Notes: generated from the letters alone by a model not told the origin. Shown: positions 8,472 to 17,368, numbered from the stretch's first letter. The stretch: 64,000 nucleotides of DNA from WHSW01 sp035296705 (GCA_035296705.1 DATHAL010000061.1:1-64000), one strand, 5' to 3'. Translations and numbers: made by a program.

Positions 8472-9368
8472 TCAGTGGGCGATGCGGCCGAACTTGTCGC
8501 GGGTGCGGCGGTAGAAGTTCGCCCCGGGTAGCTGCGCGAGCCGACCGACGCCGTCGCGAAAGCGGATCTCCATCTCGGTCCCACTCGGCAGCTCGGCGAC
8601 GTGCTCACCATCGAGGACCACCTCGACCGGGTCGCGGCCGGCCGCGTTCGTGACCGAGAGCACGTCGTTGGGCGCCACGACCAGCGGCCGGGCGGTAAGG
8701 GTGTGCGGGGCGATGAAGCTGACGACGAACCCCTTCACGCCCCAGGCGAGGATCGGCCCCTGGTTTGCCAGGTTGTATCCGGTCGATCCCGCCGGCGTGG
8801 CGGCGACGAGGCCGTCGCAGCGGACGTGCCCCACCTCCTTGCCCCCGAGTCGGTAGCTGAGCTCGGCGACCCGCCCCTGGTGGCGGCGGATGAGCGAGAC
8901 GTCGTTCAGCGCCAACGGGATGTCCGCCTCGACCGTCGCCTCGAGGGCCGGCAGCGCCATCACCTCGAACTCGGCCGCGAACGCGCGCCGCAGCCCCTCG
9001 GTGAGGTCCTCGCGCTCGACCGCGGCGAGGAAGCCGACGGTGCCGTAGTTGACGCCGAACACGGGGACGCCGGTGTTCGCGAACGCGCGCAGCGCGCTCA
9101 GGATGGTGCCGTCGCCCCCGAGCACGAGGCAGAGGTCGGGCCGATCGCCGACGGAAAGCGGCTCGATGCCCGCCGCGGCCTCGCCGTGCTTTTCGAGCTC
9201 CTCGCGCCGGGCGACGAGCCGGCATCCCGCGGCCTCCGCCGCGACCCGGGCCTCGCCCAGCGCCTGCGAGGTCTGCTCCGGCCGCGTGTGGGTGAAGACG
9301 ACCGCCGTCCGGATCTTGGCGGGGGCCGCGACCGCGCTGTCGCCGAGCCCGTCGTTTCCGGGGGTCAT
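8472..9368 (-). CDS. nadK: NAD kinase
   Basis: 298 residues. It phosphorylates NAD to NADP using ATP or polyphosphate. GGDGT, the conserved NAD-kinase motif, is at 84-88, followed by NYGTVGFL around 107-114 and the nucleotide-site segment PAGSTGYNLANQGPI. The ATG at 9368 gives a 4-base overlap with the stop of tlyA, so the earlier in-frame start was rejected. The gene order tlyA-nadK is common in actinobacteria and in several other phyla. Confidence 0.95.
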   Translation of the reverse strand: MTPGNDGLGDSAVAAPAKIRTAVVFTHTRPEQTSQALGEARVAAEAAGCRLVARREELEKHGEAAAGIEPLSVGDRPDLCLVLGGDGTILSALRAFANTGVPVFGVNYGTVGFLAAVEREDLTEGLRRAFAAEFEVMALPALEATVEADIPLALNDVSLIRRHQGRVAELSYRLGGKEVGHVRCDGLVAATPAGSTGYNLANQGPILAWGVKGFVVSFIAPHTLTARPLVVAPNDVLSVTNAAGRDPVEVVLDGEHVAELPSGTEMEIRFRDGVGRLAQLPGANFYRRTRDKFGRIAH

Positions 9369-10162
9369 CCGCCACCCTCCGGCTCGACGTCCTCTAGCAG
9401 CCGCTCGACGTCCACGGCGTCCGCAGCGCCTCGCGCGCACCAGATGAACGTCTCCCGGTTGCCCTTCGGGCCCGGCAACCCGCTGGCCGCGAAGCCGCGG
9501 ACGCCGAGGCCCTCGACCCGCGCGGCCGCCGCGGCGCCCCGCAGCGCGTCGCGCCGATCGGGCGCCGACCGCACCACGCCGCCCCTGCCGACCCGCTTCG
9601 CGTCGAGCTCGAACTGCGGCTTGACGAGCGCGAGCAGCTCACCGCCCGGCGGAACGCAGCTCGCCAGCGCCGGCATCACCTTCGCGAGCGAGATGAAGGA
9701 GAGGTCGGCTGTCGCAAGGGACACCTCGAAGGGGAGCTCGCCCGGATCGAGCTCGCGCGCGTTGCGCCGCTCGATCACCACTACCCGCGGGTCGTTCCGC
9801 AGCCGCCAGTCGAGCTGCCCCCGGGCGACGTCGAGCGCGATCACCCGGCCGGCGCCCCGCTTCAGCAGGCAGTCCGTGAACCCTCCGGTGGAAGCCCCGA
9901 CGTCGAGGCAATCGCGACCTTCGACGTCGATCCCGAGCTGCTCGAGCGCGTTTTCGAGCTTGATCCCACCGCGCGAGACGTACGGCTGCGGCTCGGTGAG
10001 CAGGAGCTCGGCGTCCTCGGCGACGAGCTGGCCGGGCTTGATCGCGAAGGGCCCGTCGGAGCCGATCCGCACCCGTCCCGCCCGAACCGATTCGGCCGCC
10101 GACGTCCGCGAGCCGGCGAGGCCGCGCTCCGCCAGCAGAACGTCGATCCGGCGCCTGGACAT
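9365..10162 (-). CDS. tlyA: TlyA family 16S/23S rRNA 2'-O-methyltransferase
   Basis: 265 residues. An N-terminal S4 RNA-binding domain (about 3-62, starting RRRIDVLLAERG) is followed by an FtsJ-type methyltransferase domain. The SAM-binding motif DVGASTGGF lies at 87-95 and Lys68 in the YVSRGGIKLE segment fits the catalytic tetrad. TlyA of mycobacteria methylates 16S and 23S rRNA cytidines and is needed for capreomycin sensitivity. Translation is coupled to nadK by the ATGA overlap. Confidence 0.94.
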   Translation of the reverse strand: MSRRRIDVLLAERGLAGSRTSAAESVRAGRVRIGSDGPFAIKPGQLVAEDAELLLTEPQPYVSRGGIKLENALEQLGIDVEGRDCLDVGASTGGFTDCLLKRGAGRVIALDVARGQLDWRLRNDPRVVVIERRNARELDPGELPFEVSLATADLSFISLAKVMPALASCVPPGGELLALVKPQFELDAKRVGRGGVVRSAPDRRDALRGAAAAARVEGLGVRGFAASGLPGPKGNRETFIWCARGAADAVDVERLLEDVEPEGGG

Positions 10163-10237
10163 GGGCGCACCGTAGCGGGCCGCGAAGCGCCCGAGGTTGA
10201 TGCGGCGGGCGGCGCAGGATCGCGGCCGCCGCGGCGC

Positions 10238-10552
10238 TCAGCGCTCGCTGCCCTCGCCGTCCCGGAGGCGATCGATGTTGCGTGGCGGCGGCGGATCGCT
10301 CGTCGACGGATCCTGCGGAGCCTCGTCGCTGCGTTCCGCCTCGTCGGGATCGCGCGGGTCCGGGCGGCGCTCATAAGGATCCGGGAACTCGGTAGGATCG
10401 GCGTCCTCGACGGGATTCGTGAGCTCGTGGTGGGGGTCCGGCTCGGTCTCGCGCCGCCGGCGCTCGGTTACCTCCGCCTCGGCCCGCTGGCGGTCCCTGC
10501 GCGCCTCGTCGCTGATCGCTGTCTCCGGCTTCTCTCGCGCCTGGTCGTTCAT
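10238..10552 (-). CDS. small charged, probably disordered protein
   Basis: 104 residues, very rich in Asp, Glu, Arg and Pro, with no hydrophobic core or recognised domain. The middle carries repeated DP/DPYERRPDP/DPDEAE segments typical of intrinsically disordered linkers. A comparable Pro/Glu-rich protein is encoded at 53339-53572. It lies upstream of tlyA on the same strand with a 75 bp gap. Function unknown. Confidence 0.5.
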   Translation of the reverse strand: MNDQAREKPETAISDEARRDRQRAEAEVTERRRRETEPDPHHELTNPVEDADPTEFPDPYERRPDPRDPDEAERSDEAPQDPSTSDPPPPRNIDRLRDGEGSER

Positions 10553-10589
10553 GCCCTCGACCTACCCGAGCCGCGGCGCCCATAACGAA

Positions 10590-10613
10590 ACGCCCCGCAT
10601 CTCTGCGGGGCGT
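10590..10613 (-). terminator. intrinsic-type hairpin
   Basis: A perfect stem ACGCCCCGC/GCGGGGCGT with a 6-base loop lies about 60 bp beyond the stop of the minus-strand membrane-protein gene at 10673. It has no U-tract, as is usual in high-GC actinobacteria. It probably ends that transcript before the gene at 10238-10552. Confidence 0.6.
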
Positions 10614-10672
10614 CTCGGGGTACAGGGAGGAGAGATATGTGTTTGTTGTCTGTGTGAGGTAGGCCGGCTTCC

Positions 10673-11023
10673 TCAGGCGCTGCGAGCCACGCTGAACCGC
10701 GTTGAAGCGGCAAGCGCGACCTGGGCGGCGCCAATGCCGACCAGAAAGACTCCTGCGGTCCAGTCGCCGGTCACCAGGCCGACCGCGACGCCACCGGCGA
10801 GCGCGGCGGTCGCGAGCATGTAGTCGAACCCGGCGTGCGCGGAGACCGGCACCGCCGTCCCGGCTCCGTCCGCCTGCAGCGACAGCGCGAGCAGCACGAC
10901 ACCGATGAGGACGGCGAGCGCCGTCGCCGCCGGGCCGAAGCCGAGGGCAAACGGCACGACCATGATCGCCGGGGCGGCGAACATCTCGAGCACGCTGTGG
11001 ACGGAGAGCGGGATTCCTCTCAT
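10673..11023 (-). CDS. small integral membrane protein
   Basis: 116 residues with about four predicted transmembrane helices (roughly 10-30, 34-50, 68-84, 88-105) separated by very short loops. No catalytic motif is visible. The arrangement resembles the small SPW/DUF4383-like four-helix proteins frequent in actinobacteria, but no family signature is clear. It is followed by a hairpin terminator and preceded by dxs, with an 83 bp gap. Confidence 0.65.
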   Translation of the reverse strand: MRGIPLSVHSVLEMFAAPAIMVVPFALGFGPAATALAVLIGVVLLALSLQADGAGTAVPVSAHAGFDYMLATAALAGGVAVGLVTGDWTAGVFLVGIGAAQVALAASTRFSVARSA

Positions 11024-11106
11024 GACGAGTCCGAGGTTACGAACGTATGTGCGATCTGAGTGTGAGTGCGATCACACTCTCATCGGCTGCGCCCTGCCGC
11101 GCCGCG

Positions 11107-13125
11107 TCAGCGGGTGATCGCGCTTGGCGCGCCGAGCGCCGCGGTGATGCGGTCGGCAACCGCGGGACCGGTGAGCCCGACCTCCTCGCGCAGGAGCGCC
11201 GGCTTCCCGTGGGTGACGTAGCGGTCCGGCAGCCCGATTCGCATCACCCCGGCTCGCTCACCCTGGCGGCCGGCGAACGCATCCTCGAGGTGCTCGAGGA
11301 CGCCGGAGCCGAAGCCACCCGCGAGGACGTTCTCCTCGATCGTCACGACGAGCTCGTGCTCGGCGGCGAGCTGCTCGAGGAGCGCCCCGTCGAGCGGCTT
11401 TGCGAAGCGACCGTCGGCGACCGTGACCGAGAGATCGTGTTCGGCGAGGATCGCGGCGGCGTCGAGCGCCACCCGCACACCGTAGCCGTAGCCGATGAGC
11501 GCGACCGTCTCCCCCTCGCTCAGCACCTCGCCGACGCCGATCGGGATCTCGCGAGCGCGATCGGGAAGCGGCACACCCTCCGCCGTTCCGCGCGGGTAGC
11601 GGAAGGCGATCGGGCCGTCGTCATAGGCGACGGCGGTGCGGAGCATGTGGACGAGCATCGCCTCGTCGCGGGGGGCCATCACGACGACGTTCGGGAGCGC
11701 GCGGAAGTAGGAGACATCGAAGGCGCCGTGGTGGGTCGGGCCGTCGTCGCCGACGAGCCCGGCCCGGTCCATCGCAAAGACGACGTTCAGCCTCTGGAGG
11801 CAGACGTCGTGGACCAGTTGGTCGTAGGCGCGTTGGAGGAAGGTCGAGTAGATCGCGCAGACGGGCTTCGCGCCCTGGAGCGCGAGCCCCGCAGCGAACA
11901 GGACCGCGTCCTGCTCGGCGATCCCGACGTCGTAGTACTGCTCCGCGCACTCGCGGGCGAGCTCGGTGAGCCCGGTGCCGCCGGCCATCGCTGCCGTGAT
12001 TCCGATGACCCGGCGGTCTCGTCTCGCCTCCACGACGAGCGCGTCGCCGAACACCGAGGTGTAGGCGGGCGGCGGCTTCTTGACCTCCTCCGGCCGCGCT
12101 CCCTCCTGCATCTCCTGGCGCGTGAGCGGCGGCTTCTTCGGAGCCGGCTCGCGCCCGATGATCGAGCCAGGCTTCGCCGCATGCCACTTCTCCATCCCCT
12201 CAAGGCCGCCGTCCTCAGCCGGCTCGAAGCCCTTGCCCTTCACCGTCTGGATGTGGACGACGACCGGCCGGTCGGCCTCGAACGCCCGCTCGAGCGTCGT
12301 CCGCAATAGGGCCACGTCGTGGCCGTCGATCGGCCCCATGTACGCGAGATCGAGCTCCTCGAAGAAGAGGCCGGGCGCCGCGTAGGCCTTGATCGCCGCT
12401 TTGATCTCCGGGCCGAGCCGCTCGATCTGCCGGCCGAGGCCGAGCGGCAGCTTCGTCAGCGCCGCCTCGACGTCCTCACGCGCGTGGTAAAGGCGCGGGT
12501 TCGCGCGAAGCCGCTGGAAGGAGCGGGCGATCGCGCCGACGTTCGGGGAGATGGACATCCCGTTGTCGTTGAGGACGATCACGATCGGCGTCTGGAGGCC
12601 GCCGGCGTTGTGGAGCGCCTCGAAGGCGACGCCACCGGTGAGCGCCCCGTCACCGATCACCGCGACCACGCGCCCGTCCTCGCCGATCCCGTGGCGCATC
12701 GCCTCCTTGAGCCCGACCGCATAGCCGAGCGAGGTCGAAGCGTGGCCCGCGCCCATGATGTCGTGGTCCGACTCGAAGACCGAGCAGAACGGCGCAAGGC
12801 CCTCGTACTGGCGGATCGTGTGAAGCCGGTCGCGTCGGCCGGTGAGGACCTTGTGCGGATAGGCCTGGTGACCGACGTCCCAGAGGATCTTGTCGGTCGG
12901 TGAGTTGAGCAGGCTGTGGAGCACCGTCGTCAGCTCACAGGTGCCGAGGTTGGCGCCGAAGTGCCCGCCGATCTCGCCGATCGTGTCGATGATCAGCTCG
13001 CGGACCTCCTGCGAGATCTGCGCGAGCTCCTCGTCGGAGCGGCCGCTCAGGTCCGCCGGCGATTCGATCGAGTCGAGAAGAGGCGCCTTCGCCTCGCCCT
13101 CTGGTGCTTCGTGTGCTTCGCTCAT
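11107..13125 (-). CDS. dxs: 1-deoxy-D-xylulose-5-phosphate synthase
   Basis: 672 residues. The enzyme condenses pyruvate and glyceraldehyde 3-phosphate in a thiamine-diphosphate-dependent first step of the MEP isoprenoid pathway. Visible motifs include WDVGHQAYPHK, GHASTS, the ThDP-binding GDGALTGG...NDNGMSIS, the pyrimidine-domain GIAEQDAV and the C-terminal DGRFAKPLD. The N-terminus is about 25 residues longer than the E. coli enzyme. Together with the adjacent polyprenyl synthase gene it forms an isoprenoid-biosynthesis pair. Confidence 0.97.
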   Translation of the reverse strand: MSEAHEAPEGEAKAPLLDSIESPADLSGRSDEELAQISQEVRELIIDTIGEIGGHFGANLGTCELTTVLHSLLNSPTDKILWDVGHQAYPHKVLTGRRDRLHTIRQYEGLAPFCSVFESDHDIMGAGHASTSLGYAVGLKEAMRHGIGEDGRVVAVIGDGALTGGVAFEALHNAGGLQTPIVIVLNDNGMSISPNVGAIARSFQRLRANPRLYHAREDVEAALTKLPLGLGRQIERLGPEIKAAIKAYAAPGLFFEELDLAYMGPIDGHDVALLRTTLERAFEADRPVVVHIQTVKGKGFEPAEDGGLEGMEKWHAAKPGSIIGREPAPKKPPLTRQEMQEGARPEEVKKPPPAYTSVFGDALVVEARRDRRVIGITAAMAGGTGLTELARECAEQYYDVGIAEQDAVLFAAGLALQGAKPVCAIYSTFLQRAYDQLVHDVCLQRLNVVFAMDRAGLVGDDGPTHHGAFDVSYFRALPNVVVMAPRDEAMLVHMLRTAVAYDDGPIAFRYPRGTAEGVPLPDRAREIPIGVGEVLSEGETVALIGYGYGVRVALDAAAILAEHDLSVTVADGRFAKPLDGALLEQLAAEHELVVTIEENVLAGGFGSGVLEHLEDAFAGRQGERAGVMRIGLPDRYVTHGKPALLREEVGLTGPAVADRITAALGAPSAITR

Positions 13126-13153
13126 CGGCCGCGCCGGGAATTGTCGCAGCCGC

Positions 13154-14050
13154 TCATCGCTGGCGTGTGTGGATGAAATCCGTGATCAGCTCCAGGTCCG
13201 CGGTGCGCGCGTCGACCTCGGCGAGCGCCGCGCGCGCGTTCGCGTGCGACTCGCTCGCCAGCTCGCGCGCCCGCTCGAGCCCGAAGACGCTCACGTAGGT
13301 GAGCTTTCCGAGCCGCTCGTCGGAGCCGTGGGGCTTGCCGAGCTCCTCGTCGGAGCCGGTGACGTCGAGGATGTCGTCGACGATCTGAAACAGCACCCCG
13401 AGCTCCTCGGCAAAGCGCCGGTAGGGTCCCATCAGCTGCTCGTCAAGCCCGGCGAGTACGAGCGGCACGATCACGCTCGCCGCGATCAGCCGGCCGGTCT
13501 TGAGCGCGTGGAGCTCGCGCAGGCCGTCCGCGTCGAGCTCGTCGGGGGCGGTCACGTCCACGTACTGGCCCCCGACCATGCCCGCCACGCCCGTCGCGCG
13601 GACGAGCTCGGCAAGCGCCGCGAGGACGCGCTCCGGCGCGGCACGCTGGTGTTCGGCGAAATGGCGAATCGCCTCGGCGAAGAGGCCGTCGCCGGCGAGG
13701 ATCGCGACGTCCTCGCCGTAGACGACGTGGGAGGTCGGACGCCCGCGCCGGAGCTCGTCGTCGTCCATCGCCGGAAGGTCGTCGTGGATCAGCGAGTAGG
13801 TATGGATGAGCTCGAGCGCCGCCGCCGCGGGCAGCACGTCCGCCGGGTCGGTGCCGACCGAGCGCGCCGCCGCCAGGCAGAGAACCGGGCGGATCCGCTT
13901 GCCGCCGGCGAGCAGCGAGTAGCGCATCGCGTCGTCGAGCCCAGCGGTCGCCGCGGTCCCCGAGAATGCGAGCTCGTCCAGGTGCGCCTCGACCAGGGCG
14001 CGAAGATCGTCCGGGTACTCCCCCACCCCGGTATCAGTGCTGCCCGTCAT
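13154..14050 (-). CDS. ispA: polyprenyl synthetase (geranyl/farnesyl diphosphate synthase type)
   Basis: 298 residues. It elongates allylic diphosphates with isopentenyl diphosphate. The first aspartate-rich motif is HDDLPAMDDDELRRG around 89-103 with the two-residue insertion typical of bacterial short-chain FPP synthases. The second is VDDILD. LLAGGKRIRP precedes the first motif. The ATG at 14050 was preferred over the far upstream in-frame start because the extra 40 residues are not conserved-looking. It lies directly upstream of dxs on the same strand. Confidence 0.93.
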   Translation of the reverse strand: MTGSTDTGVGEYPDDLRALVEAHLDELAFSGTAATAGLDDAMRYSLLAGGKRIRPVLCLAAARSVGTDPADVLPAAAALELIHTYSLIHDDLPAMDDDELRRGRPTSHVVYGEDVAILAGDGLFAEAIRHFAEHQRAAPERVLAALAELVRATGVAGMVGGQYVDVTAPDELDADGLRELHALKTGRLIAASVIVPLVLAGLDEQLMGPYRRFAEELGVLFQIVDDILDVTGSDEELGKPHGSDERLGKLTYVSVFGLERARELASESHANARAALAEVDARTADLELITDFIHTRQR

Positions 14051-14198
14051 GAGTTCCGTCGTGGGTTGGCGAGCGAAAACCGAGGCAGGCCTGGACGCCG
14101 GGAGCGTGGCGTGCTTGAAAAGCACGAGAGCGACTGAGGACAGAGCGTGCCGAAGGTTTGCAGCCGCCAAACGCGGCGGTACTCATGGCGGTCAGCAC

Positions 14199-14387
14199 CT
14201 AGGCCTCGTTGGAGTCCGCATCGGCGAGCGCACGGTCGATCTCGTTGCCGGCGCTGCTCACTACCTCGGCCGCCTGGCGGGCGAGCTGTGCGGCGCGCGC
14301 GTCGCTCACCTCGGAGTCGCGAAGCTCGTCGGCGATCCGGCGAAGCTCATCCGCGGCCCCGCGGATCCGATCGAGCGCCTCCGTCAA
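14199..14387 (-). CDS. small coiled-coil protein, possibly a divergent exonuclease VII small subunit
   Basis: A 62-residue protein starting at TTG, whose TTGA overlaps the nusB stop by 4 bases; a strong AGGAGGCGGCGAG sequence precedes it. The sequence is two amphipathic helices rich in Ala, Arg and Glu. Size and helical pattern match XseB, and xseB often sits between nusB and ispA, but the typical XseB sequence is not clearly present and no xseA occurs in the window. The annotation is therefore by position and shape only. Confidence 0.5.
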   Translation of the reverse strand: MTEALDRIRGAADELRRIADELRDSEVSDARAAQLARQAAEVVSSAGNEIDRALADADSNEA

Positions 14388-14767
14388 CTCGCCGCCTCCT
14401 GAAGCTCGCGCGCCGCCGAGCCCAGAATCCCGTTCACGAACCCGGGCGCGTCGGCCCCGCAGTATTCCTTCGCCAGGTTGACCGCCTCGTCGATCGCCAC
14501 CTCGACGGGCGGCCCCGCCGGATCGCGCATCTCGTGGAGTGCGACGCGCATCACCGAGCGCTCGAGCGGGGCGATCCGATCGAGCTCCCATCCCCGCGCC
14601 AGGCTCGCGATCTTCGCGTCGAGCTCCGAGACCTCGGCTGCGGTGGCCTCCGCCAGCGCCCGCGAGAACGGCTTCAGTCCCTCCACGAGCTCCTCGAGCG
14701 GTCTGCCGGTGACCTCGTGCTGGTACAGCGCGAAGACCGCGTCCCGTCGCTGATCGGACCGGCGCAT
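14384..14767 (-). CDS. nusB: transcription antitermination factor NusB
   Basis: 127 residues, all-helical. Conserved features include RRDAVFALYQHEVTG at the N-terminus, the central ERSVMRVALHEM and the C-terminal VAIDEAVNLAKEYCGADAPGFVNGIL. NusB binds boxA RNA together with NusE (S10) and promotes antitermination on rRNA operons. It follows efp on the same strand but a decayed gene lies between them. Its stop overlaps the next small gene. Confidence 0.95.
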   Translation of the reverse strand: MRRSDQRRDAVFALYQHEVTGRPLEELVEGLKPFSRALAEATAAEVSELDAKIASLARGWELDRIAPLERSVMRVALHEMRDPAGPPVEVAIDEAVNLAKEYCGADAPGFVNGILGSAARELQEAAS

Positions 14768-15580
14768 GCGCTGGAGGCTACCCGCGGGGCACCGGCCGCC
14801 TCAACACGCCGGACCGTCTGCGCTCGCTGCGCGATCGCCTGCTCCCAGCTCACGCGCACGACCCGCTGCCCCGCGGCCTCCAGCACCGCCTGCCGGCGCG
14901 CGTCGTCCTCCCGCGTCACCTTCCCGTCGTGCCAAGCCGCGCCGTCCGCTTCCACGATCAGGCGCTGCGCGGGCCAGCGGAAGTCGGGGATGATGCGCTG
15001 CCCGTCGACGATCAGCGGCTTGTTCACCTCAGGATGCTCGAAGCCGGCATCGAGAAGGAGGTCGAGCACGACGTCCTCGAGGGCCCTCCGCGTCGGCGCC
15101 GGCGCCGTCGCCACTACGTCCGCGAGCCGACGCGACCCCTTCACGGGACCAACGCGCGAGAGCAGCGCCACGATCTCCCGCACCGTCACCAGGTCCTTCG
15201 CTTGCGCGCCGCGCCGCCGACCTCAACGGCCTCCCACTCAGCCGCCCGGCTGGCACCGTCACCTCCGGCGTGACCTCGACGGCCTCCTCCAAGATCTCGA
15301 CGACCATCGCGCCAGGTACATGGCTGAGGAAGGCACCAGGACCGCAGGCCTTGACAGCGGCGAGCATCCGGGCTTCCCATGGCGGGTTCGAGTTGCCGAC
15401 GGAGTACACACCGCGGTGGATCCGATGAAGCCAGCCGCGCTCGATCCGAGTTCGGATCGAGCGTTCGCTCAGGCCGCACGCTCGAAGATCGGAGACCGTC
15501 GCAATCCCCTGCTGCTCGCCGGCCAGCGCCACAGCGCGCCGATCCGCGTGAGAGTTGACTTGTGAGCGGTATGCGCCCAC
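14674..15580 (-). pseudogene. disrupted AbiEi-antitoxin-like/DUF559 protein gene
   Basis: Two minus-strand frames together resemble one protein. The 5' part (from 15580) has a winged-helix AbiEi-like start (ATVSDLRACGLSERSIRTRI, then LHRIHRGVYSVG). The 3' part (from about 15200, a different frame) has the DUF559 endonuclease-like core (VNKPLIVDGQRIIPDFRWPAQ, then RLIVEADGAAWHDGK). The frames meet near 15190-15250 with stops on both sides and a central segment seems to be missing. The 3' part also runs about 90 bases into nusB. This points to a frameshift plus deletion in a formerly intact gene inserted between efp and nusB. Confidence 0.7.
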
Positions 15581-15641
15581 GACCCAACTCTCGCCTGCGG
15601 CGCCGCGCGGGTGGTGCGCTGAGCCTGCTGAGAGTGTCGGG

Positions 15642-16202
15642 CTAGGCGCGCGAGACGTACTCGCCGCTGCGGGTGTCGACGCGGATCCGGTCGCCCTCGT
15701 TGACGAAGAGCGGCACCTGGACGACGACGCCGGACTCGAGCGTTGCGGGCTTCGTCCCGCCGCCGGAAGCGGTGTCGCCCTTGAGGCCCGGGTCCGTCTG
15801 GGTGACGGTCATGTCGATTGCGCTCGGCACCTGGACGCCGGCCGGGCGCTCGTCGACGAGCAGGAGCTCGACGGTGTCGTTGGGGAGCACCCAGCGCATC
15901 TCGTCCCCGAGCGTGTCGCGCGGGATCTCCATCTGCTCGTAGGAGGAGGTGTCCATGAGGACCGCGGCGTCGCCGGAGTCGTAGAGGAACTGCATGCGGC
16001 GCGTCTCGGTGCGGACCGGCCGGAATTTCTCGCCGGCGCGGAAGGTCCTGTCGATAACCGAGCCGTCGTCGAACTTACGCAGCTTCGAGCGTACGAAGGC
16101 GCCGCCCTTCCCCGGCTTCACGTGCTGGAACTGGACGATGCGATAGATCGCCCCGTCGACCTCGATGTGACTGCCGTTCTTGAACTGATTCGTGGAGATC
16201 AC
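15642..16202 (-). CDS. efp: translation elongation factor P
   Basis: 186 residues, the standard length, with three beta-barrel domains. The tip loop reads VKPGKGGAFVR, so the modifiable position is Lys32. No EpmA/EpmB or rhamnosyl-type context is present. EF-P relieves ribosome stalling at polyproline. The GTG at 16202 is the start that matches EF-P families (MISTNQFKNG). The earlier in-frame ATG would run into the divergent M42 gene. Confidence 0.96.
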   Translation of the reverse strand: MISTNQFKNGSHIEVDGAIYRIVQFQHVKPGKGGAFVRSKLRKFDDGSVIDRTFRAGEKFRPVRTETRRMQFLYDSGDAAVLMDTSSYEQMEIPRDTLGDEMRWVLPNDTVELLLVDERPAGVQVPSAIDMTVTQTDPGLKGDTASGGGTKPATLESGVVVQVPLFVNEGDRIRVDTRSGEYVSRA

Positions 16203-16216
16203 GGCGCAGGAGGGTA

Positions 16217-16238
16217 GCGCCGGCGCAAGCGCCGGCGC
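16217..16238. repeat. tandem GC palindrome in a divergent intergenic region
   Basis: The 10-base palindrome GCGCCGGCGC occurs twice with only AA between the copies, so the unit is both a direct and an inverted repeat. It lies between the divergent efp and M42 genes, about 15 bp upstream of the efp start. The related core GCCGGCGC forms the stem of the hairpin at 17338-17368. It could form a hairpin in the efp leader or be a protein-binding site. Confidence 0.5.
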
Positions 16239-16270
16239 CGGAGATCTCGCGCCGCTAGGGTAGGCGCCGC

Positions 16271-17326
16271 ATGGCGGAGGTTCCGGAACTGCTGGACAGG
16301 CTGTTGCGTACCCCGGGACCCTCGGGCTACGAGACGCGCGCGACCGGGATCTGGCGCGAGGCGGCCTCATTCGCGGAGCTCGAGACCGACCGCATCGGCT
16401 CGTCCATCGCTCGGGTCGGCGACGCCGATGCGCGGCCGCTGGTTGCGATCGTCGGCCACATCGACGAGATCGGGCTCGCGATCACCCACGTCGACGAAAA
16501 GGGCTTCGCCTACTTCACCCCGATCGGCGGTTGGGACGCGCAGATCCTGGTCGGACAACGGGTCGAGATCGAGTCGAAGGACGGGCCCGTGGTCGGCGTC
16601 GTCGGCCGCAAGCCGGTCCACCTGCTCAAGGACGACCAGCGCAAGAAGGCTGTCGAGCTCGACGGCCTCCACATCGACATCGGAGCGACCGATCGCGACG
16701 AGGCGCTCGAGCGGATCAGGGTGGGCGACCCCGCGGTGATCGCGAGCGACCCGGTGACGCTGGTGGACGAGCGGCTCGTCTCGCGCTCGATGGACAACCG
16801 CCTCGGCGCCTACGTGGCGCTCGAGGTCGCGCGCCGCTGCCATGAGCGCGCTGACCTCACCGGGAGCGTGGCGGGGGTGGTCGCCGTTCAGGAGGAGATC
16901 GGCCTGAACGGCGCCAAGACGAGCGCCTTCGCCCTCGAGCCCGACATCGCGGTCGTCGTCGATGTCACCCACGCGACCGACGCGCCGGGAGTCGAGGAGA
17001 AGCAGAACGGCCGGCACCCGCTCGGCTCCGGCCCGGTGATCGGTCGCGGTTCGACGCTCTCGCCGAAGGTCTGCGAGCTGCTCGCAGAGACGGCGGAGCG
17101 CGAGGGGATCGAGCACTCGCTCGAGGCGTCGGGCCGCTACACCGGAACCGACGCCGACTCCTACCAGGTCTCGAAGACCGGGATCCCTACGGGTCTCGTC
17201 TCGATCCCGCTTCGCTACATGCACTCGCCGGTCGAGATGGTCGATCTTCGCGACGTCGAGCGAGCGGTCGAGCTCCTGGTCGCCTTCGCGGCGTCACTCG
17301 ACGCCGACGTCGACCTCTCGCGCTGA
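16271..17326 (+). CDS. M42 family metallopeptidase (glutamyl aminopeptidase/endoglucanase-like)
   Basis: 351 residues, usual for M42 co-catalytic zinc aminopeptidases. Metal-binding and catalytic segments are visible: GHIDEIG, SMDNRLG, VQEEIGLNG (catalytic Glu followed by the ligand Glu), VVDVTHATD and RYMHSPVE. The PSGYE segment occurs near the N-terminus as in the family. These cytosolic enzymes form tetrahedral dodecamers that trim short peptides. It is transcribed divergently from efp and ends 11 bp before a strong hairpin terminator. Confidence 0.93.
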   Translation: MAEVPELLDRLLRTPGPSGYETRATGIWREAASFAELETDRIGSSIARVGDADARPLVAIVGHIDEIGLAITHVDEKGFAYFTPIGGWDAQILVGQRVEIESKDGPVVGVVGRKPVHLLKDDQRKKAVELDGLHIDIGATDRDEALERIRVGDPAVIASDPVTLVDERLVSRSMDNRLGAYVALEVARRCHERADLTGSVAGVVAVQEEIGLNGAKTSAFALEPDIAVVVDVTHATDAPGVEEKQNGRHPLGSGPVIGRGSTLSPKVCELLAETAEREGIEHSLEASGRYTGTDADSYQVSKTGIPTGLVSIPLRYMHSPVEMVDLRDVERAVELLVAFAASLDADVDLSR

Positions 17327-17337
17327 AAGCAAGCGAA

Positions 17338-17368
17338 AGGGCCGGCGCTCCCCGGAAGCGCCGGCCCT
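17338..17368. terminator. bidirectional hairpin terminator
   Basis: An 11-bp perfect stem (AGGGCCGGCGC/GCGCCGGCCCT) with a 9-base loop lies between the convergent M42 gene and the minus-strand gene ending at 17395. It is preceded by GAA and followed by CTCTC, so it could act in both directions. Confidence 0.8.

Noticed and set aside
8601..10175. 524-residue plus-strand frame opposite nadK and tlyA
   Set aside because: Antisense shadow; both minus-strand genes carry clear motifs.
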